From the NCBI GenBank assembly GCA_014058105.1, contig JACGCM010000940.1, positions 868,001 to 932,000 of the forward strand: a stretch of 64,000 nucleotides of DNA. Direction: 5' to 3'. The translations under genes were made by a program, and so were the position numbers. This document shows, in pieces, positions 45,306-54,831 of the stretch. Position 1 is the first letter of the stretch. Every line of letters starts with the position of its first letter. Below the pieces are notes generated by a model. It was not told the origin of the DNA and searched no databases. It saw only the letters and a list, made by a program, of their open reading frames with translations. This DNA is from Kingdonia uniflora. Its lineage: Eukaryota > Streptophyta > Magnoliopsida > Ranunculales > Circaeasteraceae.

Positions 45306-47146
45306 GTCTACACACTACTAATTTCACAATTATAATTAAGTGTTGCATAGGAGAACTTTAGTTTGATCAAGATTCCAAAGGGCATATATATATGGATAAT
45401 CTCTATAAACAATTTAGTATCAATGTGTACATGGGATTACTTCAATGTTTCATAAAAATTCTCCTCAAGCATAAAATTAAACAACCGTAATGTACATGAA
45501 TACAAAATGTCTCGTCAATTACCATTGCCTAAATCAACTTACATTCCTATCTATCTCACTCAATCTCCTTTGAGCTTCTTCAAATTTTGCATGTAACTCT
45601 TCGTACTTCTGTTTCCACATTTCAGCTTCTCCGACGTTCTCCTCAGGGTGTGGAACAATGTTTAACTGCACAAATTCCAGAAAAAGATAATTATTAAATA
45701 AATCATAAATGACATATAGCTCTAGTGTACTATATTTCACCTATTTCTATATATAAGATGGAACAAAAAGATAATCATGAGTTTCTATTTGAATAAGAAG
45801 GTTTCTATTTGAATAGATTCTGACAGTTGAGTTTCTTACAATGTTTCATGGGGGTTTCATACTCACATGTAAGGGTACTTCTATTTGGTGCACATAAACT
45901 TCATCCATCAACTTGTCATTAATCTTGCCCAATGTTTCAGTCTCATTCACCTATTATCAATCATAAATTAGTACATGTGTCAGGAAATAATAACTGTTTC
46001 TTTTTGGGAGTAATAGTACTTACTTTGGCTGCAAGTTGCATACGCAGATCTTCTACTATTTTCTTATTGGATTCACACTCCAATCTCTGATCTTCTAGAA
46101 TTTTCTAAGTCGAATCGCACTCCAATGTCAGATCTTTTAGCAATTTCTTATTAGTTTCGCACTCCAATGTCTGATAACAAACTTGTATTTAAGAGAAGTG
46201 ATTAGTAATATAAGAGAAGTGACTAGTAATACCTATGACATCTACAGATGTACCTTTTCATTCAATTTCTTCTCACAGATGGAGTTGGCAAGATTCTTCG
46301 CTTGAATGTCTGCTTGCATTCTTCCATTTGCCTCCATCAAAAACGCACATTCACTTGTCTGTAATAGTAACAAACGAGTAACAAAGTTATTTAGAGGCAA
46401 TTCGCTTCTTAATATATGTATTAAAAAAAGTGTGTTAGAGTGCACACCTTCACTTCCAATGCCTGCACCAAAACTGACCTCGCCGGGTCCTCCACCACCT
46501 CAGCCGGTCCTCCACCACCTTTATTTTGGTTCTACGGCACCTCATCCTATAAAATAGTAGAGCCGAATTATTAGAAGAATGAAGAAAGATACCTAAAATA
46601 CTATAAGTACAATCAAATACTCACATTCTCCCTCTGGGAAACACCACTACTAGCCCCCAATACCCTCGATCCGTCGTAATCTGCATCTTCACCAAGATTA
46701 ACAACATCTGGGCAAAGTTTGGTGAAGGAAACTGAATTGAACCATTCAAAGTATCCATCACTACAAACGGGGATCCCATTGTGGACTTTCCTACCCCTCA
46801 TCAAAGTGATAGAGTCCCTCTATTTCTCTTCGGAGAATAAATCCTCCCAATCATACTTCAAATTGTATAGGCCTGCTTTATCACCAAAACACAAGCCGCT
46901 CTTTTCAACAAAAGCAGGAGCCCAAGGCACAGGTTGCCTTCGGTTGAACTGTTATTGTACTCGATCAGGATAATATGGCTCTTTATGTTCAGGACTACAT
47001 AGGAGACCTGTGAAACTAGCCACTTCTTTGAACATATGTTTGTCCTCCCTCTTCTCTACGTACGGGTCGAAGATGACCTAAAATAGAAATTACATATATA
47101 TTAGGTAATTAAATAAATACAGTGCAATAAAATGTCAAATTTTGAA

Positions 47147-47361
47147 GAGTTTGACAATAAATTGTCAAATTCTCACACAATGCGACAATTTATTGTCGAA
47201 TTGTTCTATAATTCGATAATTTATTGTCGAACTCTTTCAAAATTCGGCAATAAATTGTCGAATTTTAGACAATTTGATAATTTAGTGTCGAATTGTATGA
47301 ATTAGATAATAAATTGTCGACTTATCTAACAATTCGACAAATTATTGCCGAATTCTATGCT
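47147..47361. repeat. TTCGACAAT palindrome array 5 (PMD gene intron 3)
   Basis: Six or more palindromes of the form ATTCGACAATTTATTGTCGAATT, with variants AATTCGGCAATAAATTGTCG. It is bounded by exons ending at 47443 and starting at 47077. Confidence 0.9.
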
Positions 47362-48449
47362 GTCAACAAAAAAAGAATTTTTTGCCGAAGTTGACACTTA
47401 TTGAAAAAATTAAGAAAACAAGAAAATAAGGTTTCAACTTACATCTTCAACCTTGAAACTATCCAAAGCTTCTCTAAATATTGCCAAGGCAACTGAACCA
47501 GTTTGCGCTGCTGGTCGTCTTACTCCAACACCACCTTGTACAGAACTCAGGAGCACCGGATTCATTGCGTGTTGGAATACCAGGCAGCTTCGGGAAATGT
47601 TCAAAGATCCACGGCTGTCAAAATAAATAAACTTCAACTTCAATCACCCACAAATAAAGAAAATAACAAAAACAAAAACAAATAAACTTCAAACTGACCT
47701 CTAGCAACGTAGTACAGCACGCAAGCCCCTTTGCATTGACCCTTGACGAAGCACCTAAACTGTAGTAGAGGTGTGCCAATGTCGCAGCTCCCCATGACCA
47801 TGGTTTACTTACGTGCTGGTCCTGAAAGAAGTTAAAATACTTTACTGACACATCTGTCCCTTTCTTGGTAGGGAACAGAAAAGAGCCAAGAACGTAAAGC
47901 ATATAGGCTTTCCCAGCCATACGGGAAGACAAACTGATAGAGGAAGCAGATGCGCTATCGTGGACATTTGTCCCAACCTTCCCAGCAAAAAATTTAGCTA
48001 TCTTCTTCAGGGAAAGAGATATTCCCTGGCCCCCAGCTTTCAAATCTGAGTAAATGCTGTCAGGCAAATACATACATTTCCTCCAAATTTCTTTAACAGC
48101 GAGAGCGCCCCACGCCCCCTTCACGACAGTGAGGTCACCGTCAACCCTCAGCCCAATCAGCCTTGACACATCCTTCAAGGTGATTGTCATCTCCCCCCAC
48201 TTGAAGTGAAAATTGTTGGTCTCTGGATGCCACCGCTCAGCGAAGGCTGTAATCAGCGCAGAGTTGTAGTGCTTGTAAAAGATGGCTCCAATCCTGCCCA
48301 GACCCCAAACATTCACAATGTTTTGAACTCTTTTGATCTCTTTCCCAAGCTCCCACGAAGGACTGTGGTGATAGACACGCAGACAGCCTAGTTCCTGTAA
48401 GTAAAATATAAACCCATGTGTCATTGTCACAAAGAAAAAGTACAATAGA

Positions 48450-48583
48450 AATTGTCGAATTCATATGAATTCGACAATTAATTGTCGAATTAGACAATTG
48501 ACAATTAATTGTCGAATTCATAGTATTATTCGACAATTAATTGTCAAATTCATACAATTAATTGACAAGGAATTCGACAATTT
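48450..48583. repeat. TTCGACAAT palindrome array 6 (PMD gene intron 1)
   Basis: Units AATTCGACAATTAATTGTCGAATT, here mostly with a TAAT centre, between splice sites at 48637 and 48394. A tight run of ACAATTGACAATTAATTG shows internal slippage. Confidence 0.9.
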
Positions 48584-49215
48584 TTAAGAATTTCAAATAA
48601 GAGAAAAAGTTGATGAGATTGGTTTGTCCTGTGTACCTGTCCAAGAACTAGAGCTTTGGCGCGGTGGGTCGCAAAGCTCGTCAAGAGATAAGGGTCCCTT
48701 GGGCAATTTTCCCCAGCTTCCTGTTCTGAGTTTCTTTCAGGGAGAACTTCTTCTTCTGTTGTTGCAGTTCTTTGTTGTTCTACGGTAGGGTTATGAAAAT
48801 TTTCTTCCTGTTGAACTTCTGTAGTTGGAAGATCTTTGTCTTTTGCATAAGGGAAGCAATCCGTACTAGATTGGGTTTTAGGTGTACCAGCGTCTTCTCC
48901 CCTAAAGTCTTCTGCAGACTCTCCTTGGGAATCAGAGGTACTACTAGACTCCTCTTCAGGTGTGACTGACACACGTGGGAGACTGTCACTTATTGAGGAA
49001 TCCCTCAGTGGTACCCTAGTCGAACGGGTTTTTCTTCTTTTTGCAGGAACCCGCGGTGGGTTGTTATAATTCGGATGCGATGGATCATCTCACTCCTCAT
49101 TGAGCCTATTTCTTAGAGAGGCCGTTGGTACAATCTTTCTCCCTTCGTTGTGGGTAACTTGCCTCTACCCTTTGGTAGCATGTTGCCAAAATTCCAATAG
49201 AACTGTCGGATCAAA

Positions 49216-49458
49216 AATTGTCGAGTGCACTAAAGTTTGACAAATAATTGTCGAATTCTATAACAATTCGGCAATTAATTGTCGCATGTATTTCAATTCG
49301 AAAAAAATTGTCGTATTTTTATTAATTCAACAATTAATTATCGAATTTGAATAAATACGACAATTAATTGTCGAATTTCAATAAATTTGACAATTAATTA
49401 TCTAATTTCGACAGATATTCGACATATTTCTGTCGAATACTTCAAAATTTGACAATTC
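49216..49458. repeat. TTCGACAAT palindrome array 7 (upstream of the PMD gene)
   Basis: More degenerate copies (TTTGACAAATAATTGTCGAATTC, AATTCAACAATTAATTATCGAATTT). It starts about 35 bp upstream of the PMD gene ATG and so mirrors array 1 relative to the transposase. Confidence 0.88.
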
Positions 49459-49740
49459 TTCATACGAATATACCACGTTCCATGGTACATTTGTCGATTT
49501 TGTATGTTCATATCAAATTTTGGGGAAATTTATGTCCAATTTCGTCAAAGAAACAGTTACAAAAATGCGTAACGACATTTCGCGCGTGAAATTTTTGAAT
49601 TTTAATTTTATCGTTTCATAATTTTTATACAAATTGGGGGGAATTATAAATAGGATTATACCTGATTATGACGGCGAGAGTACGTTGTTGACCGTGAATT
49701 CGACAAAGGTACCACGGTGACTGAGTGAGCTCAGTGGAGT

Positions 49741-49962
49741 ACGAGAGAGAGAGCGAGTGAGTGAGTGAGTGAGTGAGTGAGTGAGAGAGAGAGAGAGAGC
49801 AACTGAGTAAGTGAGTTTGGCGAGTGAGTTGAGTGGAGAGAGGAGAGTTTTTTTTTTTTGTATTTGTATTTTTTTTTTTGCCCACGTGGGAGAGAGGGAG
49901 AGCTGAGTGGGCAGGTGAGTAGGAGAATTGAGCGGAGAGGAGAGAGTGTAGCATAAAGAGAG
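49741..49962 (-). repeat. Right terminal inverted repeat with GAGT/GA microsatellite
   Basis: The reverse complement of the left TIR. Its inner edge is expanded into (GAGT)n and (GA)n at about 49741-49800. The purine/pyrimidine asymmetry produces long but meaningless minus-strand open frames (Ser/Leu/Thr/His runs). Confidence 0.85.
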
Positions 49963-49971
49963 TTCATAAAA

Positions 49972-50394
49972 AGGGAAGCAATTAAGTTGATGTTTGTTTA
50001 GGTGTCAGTGTAATTAACTTGCACTCTCTTCCCATGGTAAAAGCAATTCCTAATATATATGCATCTTCTTTCCTTCTCATCTCCATTTCTAGAAATTTCC
50101 ACACCGTCTAAAATATGGCAAACTACACAGATTGTGTCACTCTCTCTTTATTAATCTCTACAGTTTTTTTTTTTTATGTAAGAGAACAGGTAGTAAGTTT
50201 TAATGGATCAAACATGAGTAAATGAAGTTTGTACCAAAGACCAAGGTCATGAAATGCTAATTGAGTAAATGTAGTTCATCACTAGAGGGTATCTATGATT
50301 TGTTGGTAGGTCTTGTGAGGTTGAACCTTTATAAATCCATCTCTCTTTCACCTCCTCTTTTTCTATCATCATAAACATAAAGAAGAGAGAAAAC
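49972..50394 (+). promoter_or_regulatory. Upstream region of YABBY gene 1
   Basis: TATA-like TTTATAAATCC at 50327-50337, about 60 bases before the ATG. Blocks GTAAGAGAACAGGTAGTA..GATCAAACATGAGTAAATGAAGTTT.TACCAAA at 50175-50238 recur upstream of gene 2 (54582-54645), showing that the promoter was duplicated with the gene. Confidence 0.65.
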
Positions 50395-51720
50395 ATGTCT
50401 TTATGCAACACCCTCCTTAATCTTGAAGATCGTCAGGTTTGCTATGTGGAGTGTGGCCTATGCGCCAACATTCTCCTTGTAAGTAGATCTCTCTCTGTCT
50501 CTCACTCTTTCAAAGAAGTTTGTTTTAATATTTACTTTGAGGTTGATGTGTACAGGTCAGTGTTCCAACTAGTATCACCATGAAGGTTGTTACTGTTAGA
50601 TGTGGCCACTGCAGTTGCCTCCTATCTGTGAACATGTTCCACGCCTCTTTTTTCCCTATGCATCTTCTCCCTTCTTCCCTTGAAGAGGTAAATCTTGAAA
50701 CCTCACATTCTTACGTTTCAGTACACTGATCCTTGTAAATTGTAATGTATACTTCATATATGTAGCAAAATCAAGAAGCGCCAATCTGCAGCAACGAAGA
50801 AGTGGAAGTACATCCCAAAGATCCTAATCCGAAAACATCAAATACAGACATCCCAGTGAATTTGTATTCTGTGTACAGAAAAGCGATCACCCCTCCACAA
50901 CCCATCGTCAGCAAACGTATGTTAATTATAACCCCGATATTCTTTTAACCAGCACTACTATGTATTCAATGTTTTTTAACCTTATCTTGCATGTGTATTT
51001 GTTTCTTGTAGTCCCAGAGAGAAAATATAGACTTCCTACGGCTTACAATCATTTCATCAAGTAAGATCAATCTCTAAATCGATTTAAGTATACCCCATTT
51101 AATATTTCTCCTTTAATGATTTCTTTGCAAATAAGTGAAAAATAATTCTTGTAATCTTGTTACAGGGAAGAGATACTTAGGCTCAAGGCCATAGATCCAA
51201 ACATGAACCATAAGATGGCTTTTAGCAATGCTGCGAAAAATGTAAGTGATTGAAGTACTTTTGTGATTAGTATTTCTATTGATTTCAAAGGGATTATCAA
51301 CTGATATCTTGACTATGTTTTAATGATTTTAGTGGTCCCTTCATCCTCGAATTCTGCATAAGCTTGATGGAGAGGGCTGTAGCTATGGAGAAGGAGATAT
51401 GGGAAGGAACACAGCTGTTGGTCAGGTAGTAATAATATCATCATGATCTAATAATAACTTAGAGATGGAAATTTGGGGATTGCCGTTTTTGTTTTAAAAT
51501 TTTGTAGTTTTGAATTGTTTGTTTTCTTCTTCAAGAAAAAGGTTCTCCAATCAAGCCATCACTGCATCTGACTTAGAATTAGGTCATTTTCATAGGTCTG
51601 AAAATTTGTAAAACTAATGTTTCTGTGTTTATATGAGTGCAGGGGTACCTACAAAATAAAAACATTTTTGAAAGGAAGGCTTCAAGGCTTGGTGTTTGCG
51701 CAAGGCCATCTTTCAAATGA
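50395..51720 (+). CDS. YABBY transcription factor 1, INNER NO OUTER-like
   Basis: Seven exons join into one frame of 221 codons including the stop: 50395-50478, 50556-50687, 50766-50916, 51012-51060, 51166-51241, 51333-51425, 51643-51720. All introns have GT..AG ends. The C2C2 zinc finger spans exons 1-2 (CGLC and RCGHC). The HMG-like YABBY domain spans exons 4-6 (RKYRLPTAYNHFIKEEILRL ... AFSNAAKNWSLHPR). The tail FERKASR recalls the C-terminus of INO. YABBY proteins are nuclear DNA-binding regulators of abaxial cell fate in lateral organs, and INO acts in the ovule outer integument. Residues usually constant in the domain differ here (RVPSAYNRF is RLPTAYNHF), so this copy evolves faster than its neighbour. 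Subfamily assignment is from motifs only. Confidence 0.85.
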
Positions 51721-52061
51721 AGGTTTGCGTTAGTATATTTGAGCTTGTTTCAGGCTATAGGGCTTGATATGTATCATGCCTTATCTGAAATTTGTGTTAT
51801 AAAAGTTTTTCAGATGTTTGATTTTTGGTTTGATATTTAGCAGCGTATGATTTGGGTTTATAAATCTTTATGACAATTAGGCCCATTTTATCGCCAATAA
51901 TTGCGAGGCGAACGTTTTCATCAGTATTTGTCCGGGGAAAATATAATTTTATAGGAGTAGTAAGTATTTAACTTCAAGTGATTGAACACTTAATTGATTA
52001 GTTCTCGTTCAAGTGAATTAGAAGTGATCACTCTCAAATTTAAACTATGTTTGCCTAGTAT

Positions 52062-52150
52062 TAGTGGTCCCATATACTAACCTCGAAATTAGGGTACGCG
52101 GAGAAAGCTACAGCCATGGAGAGGAAAAGATGGAAATAACACTGATGTTG
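52062..52150 (+). pseudogene. Decayed extra copy of YABBY exon 6 (copy a)
   Basis: TTAGTGGTCCCATATACTAACCTCGAAATTAGGGTACGCGGAGAAAG... follows the exon 6 pattern at 51333 (splice AG, TGGTCC, CCTCGAA, GCCATGGAGAGG, GATGTTGGTC). The frame is broken. Confidence 0.7.
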
Positions 52151-52435
52151 GTCGTGCAGTATCTGCCATCATAATCCAAACATAAAAAGGGTTTTGGGCA
52201 CCATGAATTTGGAGTGTAAGCTTTAGGGAGGGAAAGGGATGATTCAAACCAGTCATTAATATTGAATGGGACTTAAGACTTAACATAGGTCATTTTCTTG
52301 GTTAGAAACCCTAGATTCAAAACTTCAGAAACTTAGGGTTGTAAGTTAAATATTACAGTCGGAGTTGGTTTTTGTTTATGAGTCTTGGAATCTTTGTGAC
52401 TAAATAAGTACTTGTTATTTTCCTGTTATAACTTT

Positions 52436-52515
52436 TCAGGCCCCAATATACATACCAAGGAGAGCTTCGCGGGCTAAATTTTGGAGGAAGACATCCATCT
52501 AGTGATAGTTTATTT
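52436..52515 (+). pseudogene. Decayed alternative last exon, gene 1 side
   Basis: CAGGCCCCAATATACATACC...TTTTGGAGGAAGACATCCATCTAGTGATAG matches 57382-57475 behind gene 2 (TTTTTGGAGGAAGACATCCTTCTAGTGAAAG). The pair shows that the duplicated unit reaches well past exon 7. Confidence 0.6.
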
Positions 52516-54570
52516 CAACATATGTGTGGGGTGTATTTAGGGCTTTGCATTTGAACTTGTGGTCATTGAATTTTATGTTACTTTTGTATGGCTATTTCGT
52601 GGGCCACTCTATGTTAAGATCTCCTTCTGTGAAGAGATTAAAGAAGAATTAAAACATTGCACTAATACAAATTGAGGATCAAATGAAAGAATAATCGAAG
52701 TGAAATGCACCAAGGTTCCTCCGCAGGCACTATTATTCATGGAATCGTGAAGTTGGGTTGAAAACTATTCACATTGACTTGAACTTTAAGTGAAGTTACG
52801 GCAGGTTCAATTTGAGGATTTCTTCTCCAACTATGAATGGAACTTTAGAGGGTCTAATACAAAATAATTTTATGCTTGGGAGACTTAAAATCCTATTTGA
52901 AGATAGGAGAATCAAATAGGTTGTAGAGTCAATTTAAGGATGTGGCTATATATGTACTATGGTAATGAGCAGTTAAAAACTGTAGAAGAAGGGGTTGTAC
53001 TACTGTTGAAGAAGAGTAATACGACCTTCATATTGTACTAACAAACTAAAAGTGAAGGGGTTTTAGACGGATTAGCAAGGGGGCCTTGAGCAACATGTAA
53101 TCAAAGGGCTCCAATAAGGCTAAATATGCAATTTTCATGTGATCCATAAATTCTTTGTTAATATAATAGTGAATTATGCATATGCTAAGATACTAGTCCG
53201 TCGGTGTAATGGCTGTATGAATGCTTCCGTTAAGTAGTCCCAAGAAAGCGAAATCCTTCTCAAAAAATATTGACATTGATATGTATGGTATTGTTGGATT
53301 CAATGAATTCAGCAAGTATAGGTTTTTTCATATATAAATGCTCCAAGAGTTGAGAAAAATGGGCAATAATTTTAAGGCGGTTGTTTCAATATTTATCTAA
53401 TCGAAGGGAAGCATTTTTATTTTTTTAGTAGATAAGCGTTTATATGAAGTGCTTAAAGGTTCTTACATAATCAAATATTTCTAGTTCAAAGGGAATGAGT
53501 AATGATCTTCAGTATCTTTGATCAGGTTTACTTGTCCCTTTATTCTTTAGCATAACTGAAGTAGATGGAGTGAGAGTTGCAGCCATGGAGAGGGAAAGAT
53601 CGGAACACTATTTTTGGTTAGTAGTGGTAATAGTACTTCCCATAGTACTATCCCCTTCAAATAATCAAATGAGCTAAGAAAAGAAAAGAAATATGAGATT
53701 GTTTAATGAAATATGTATAAAAGTGCTTTTGGGAGTTCAAGGAAAAGGATAATCTAACAGTCATTAATATTGAGTGAGACTTAAAATTCTTTTTTCGGAT
53801 TAGAAACCCTGGATTTTAGGGATTATAAAACTATAAGATCGCATAGCTTACAAGTTAAGAGATGCCTGGTAACCATTGGGTTGTTACGGACCCCTATATA
53901 AAGCCGGCTTGCCTTTCAAAAAAGAAAAGAACAGAAAAAGAGAGATGCATGGTGTTGTTGAGTACACCGAATATATATGTGTTTGGAATCTCAGTGACAG
54001 AATACGTACTGTACATGTTTACATTCAGGTCAACAAGTCGGGGTGAACCCTCCAATTCCCAAAATTTTGCGAGACTTTGATATGATCCCCAAAACTTTAA
54101 TCTGCAGTTTACAATGGCCTTTCTTGAACTGGACCCTTCTTGGGTATTATGTTTGAATCAAACTACAATTAACAAATGTTGATTTGTATAAGATTATACG
54201 TGATGTAGCAAAAATTTGATCAGATCCATTTACTTACAACCCTAGCTAACCTACACAAATATAAATATCCATCGAATCCGTACCTGTCTGGTCGAAAACC
54301 ATGGTTGTCCACATGATAAATGAAGAGTACAAATCTTTATAAAAAAAAGTACATGGTGCTGGATTAGGGTTGGTATTTATTATGTAAACCCTAAACCAGT
54401 GATAAAGGTATAAGATGGTGATGACAAAACAAAGTTCACTCTCTACAACTGAAGAGATTTGAGTACCTCTCTTAATTTGATCTCATGTGATGGCAGGGAG
54501 AGAGTAAATGAGAGAAAACAACACATGAACATAAAAGCAAGAGTCATTTTCTCTCTCTTTAAATCTGCAG
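52516..54570. other. Inter-YABBY region; no complete gene, one more exon 6-like copy
   Basis: AT-rich, with no long open frame. At 53545-53625 a very decayed exon 6-like stretch occurs (AGCATAACTGAAGTAGATGGAGTGAGAGTTGCAGCCATGGAGAGGG). A phrase ACAGTCATTAATATTGA.TGGGACTTAA recurs at 52250, 53758 and 57188, in line with serial duplication of the intron 6 / exon 6 segment. Confidence 0.6.
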
Positions 54571-54581
54571 GGCTTTTGAAC

Positions 54582-54831
54582 TGTAAGAGAGCAGGTAGTG
54601 GTGTTTAATAGATCAAACATGAGTCAGTTAAGTTTATACCAAAAATTATGATTTTTAACTTTTCAACCATATTAACATCATGAAATGATAATTAAATTAA
54701 AGAAGGGTTTGATTGGTTATTTATGAATGATGAGCTGTAGCTGTGAACTTATATAAACTTGCCTTTCTTTCATCACAAACCCTTCTTTTGTTTTGATTTT
54801 ATCTCTCTCTTAAACACAAAGAACATGCAAG
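54582..54831 (+). promoter_or_regulatory. Upstream region of YABBY gene 2
   Basis: Contains the block shared with gene 1 (GTAAGAGAGCAGGTAGTG..GATCAAACATGAGTCA) and a TATA-like CTTATATAAACTTGCC at 54748-54763, about 75 bases before the ATG. A CT microsatellite lies in intron 1 at 54929-54949. Confidence 0.6.

Larger units (their letters stand above)
45540..49181 (-). pseudogene. Plant mobile domain (PMD) gene with coiled-coil C-terminus, multi-exon
   Basis: Minus-strand exons with good splice sites: about 49181-48637 (acidic Ser/Glu/Gln-rich leader), 48394-47699, 47614-47443, 47077-46625, 46546-46448, 46358-46254, then short exons near 46170-46020, 45955-45868 and 45666-45540. Exon 2 is the mobile domain: NVWGLGRIGAIFYKHYNSAL, WHPETNNFHFKWGEMTITL, DVSRLIGLRVDGDL and PWSWGAATLAHLYYSLG. 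Exons 3-4 continue it (ALAIFREALDSFKVEDV, GLLCSPEHKEPYYPDRVQ). The last exons form a coiled coil (EMWKQKYEELHAKFEEAQRRL). One-base frameshifts in exons 1 and 3 and stops in exon 4 are visible. PMD proteins are known both as host silencing factors (MAIN/MAIL type) and as passengers of Mutator-like elements; its place between the TIRs argues for the latter. Confidence 0.8.
39745..49962. mobile_element. Large Mutator-like element with long TIRs, FAR1/MuDR transposase, PMD and OTU-like genes
   Basis: The ends match in inverted orientation over about 180-200 bp. The left end has TTTATGCTACAC, CACCTGCCCACTCA, CTCCCTCTCTCCCAC and CACTCTCTCACTTGC; the right end has the same blocks reverse-complemented. 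TTCATAAAA flanks the proposed unit at 39736-39744 and 49963-49971, a perfect 9-bp direct repeat as expected for Mutator transposition. The extreme ends are not cleanly symmetric, because the left has about 19 extra bases, so the exact boundary is uncertain. Inside, a plus-strand transposase (40517-43139) faces minus-strand genes with a plant mobile domain (45540-49181) and an OTU-like domain (43640-45080). Seven arrays of the TTCGACAAT palindrome are spread through the non-coding parts. Confidence 0.8.

Noticed and set aside
40254..49458. Regular short repeats that could be taken for a CRISPR array
   Set aside because: The units are palindromic, imperfect, spaced by only 5-10 bases in many clusters, and lie in introns of a plant transposon. 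There are no cas genes and no unique spacers.
49625..49967. Minus-strand open frames rich in Ser, Leu, Thr and His near the right TIR
   Set aside because: They are translations of the (GAGT)n/(GA)n microsatellite and purine-rich TIR; low complexity, with no homologous domain.
47618..49989. Plus-strand open frames within the PMD gene (47503-48969)
   Set aside because: They are shadows; the minus-strand exons carry the mobile domain and have proper splice signals.
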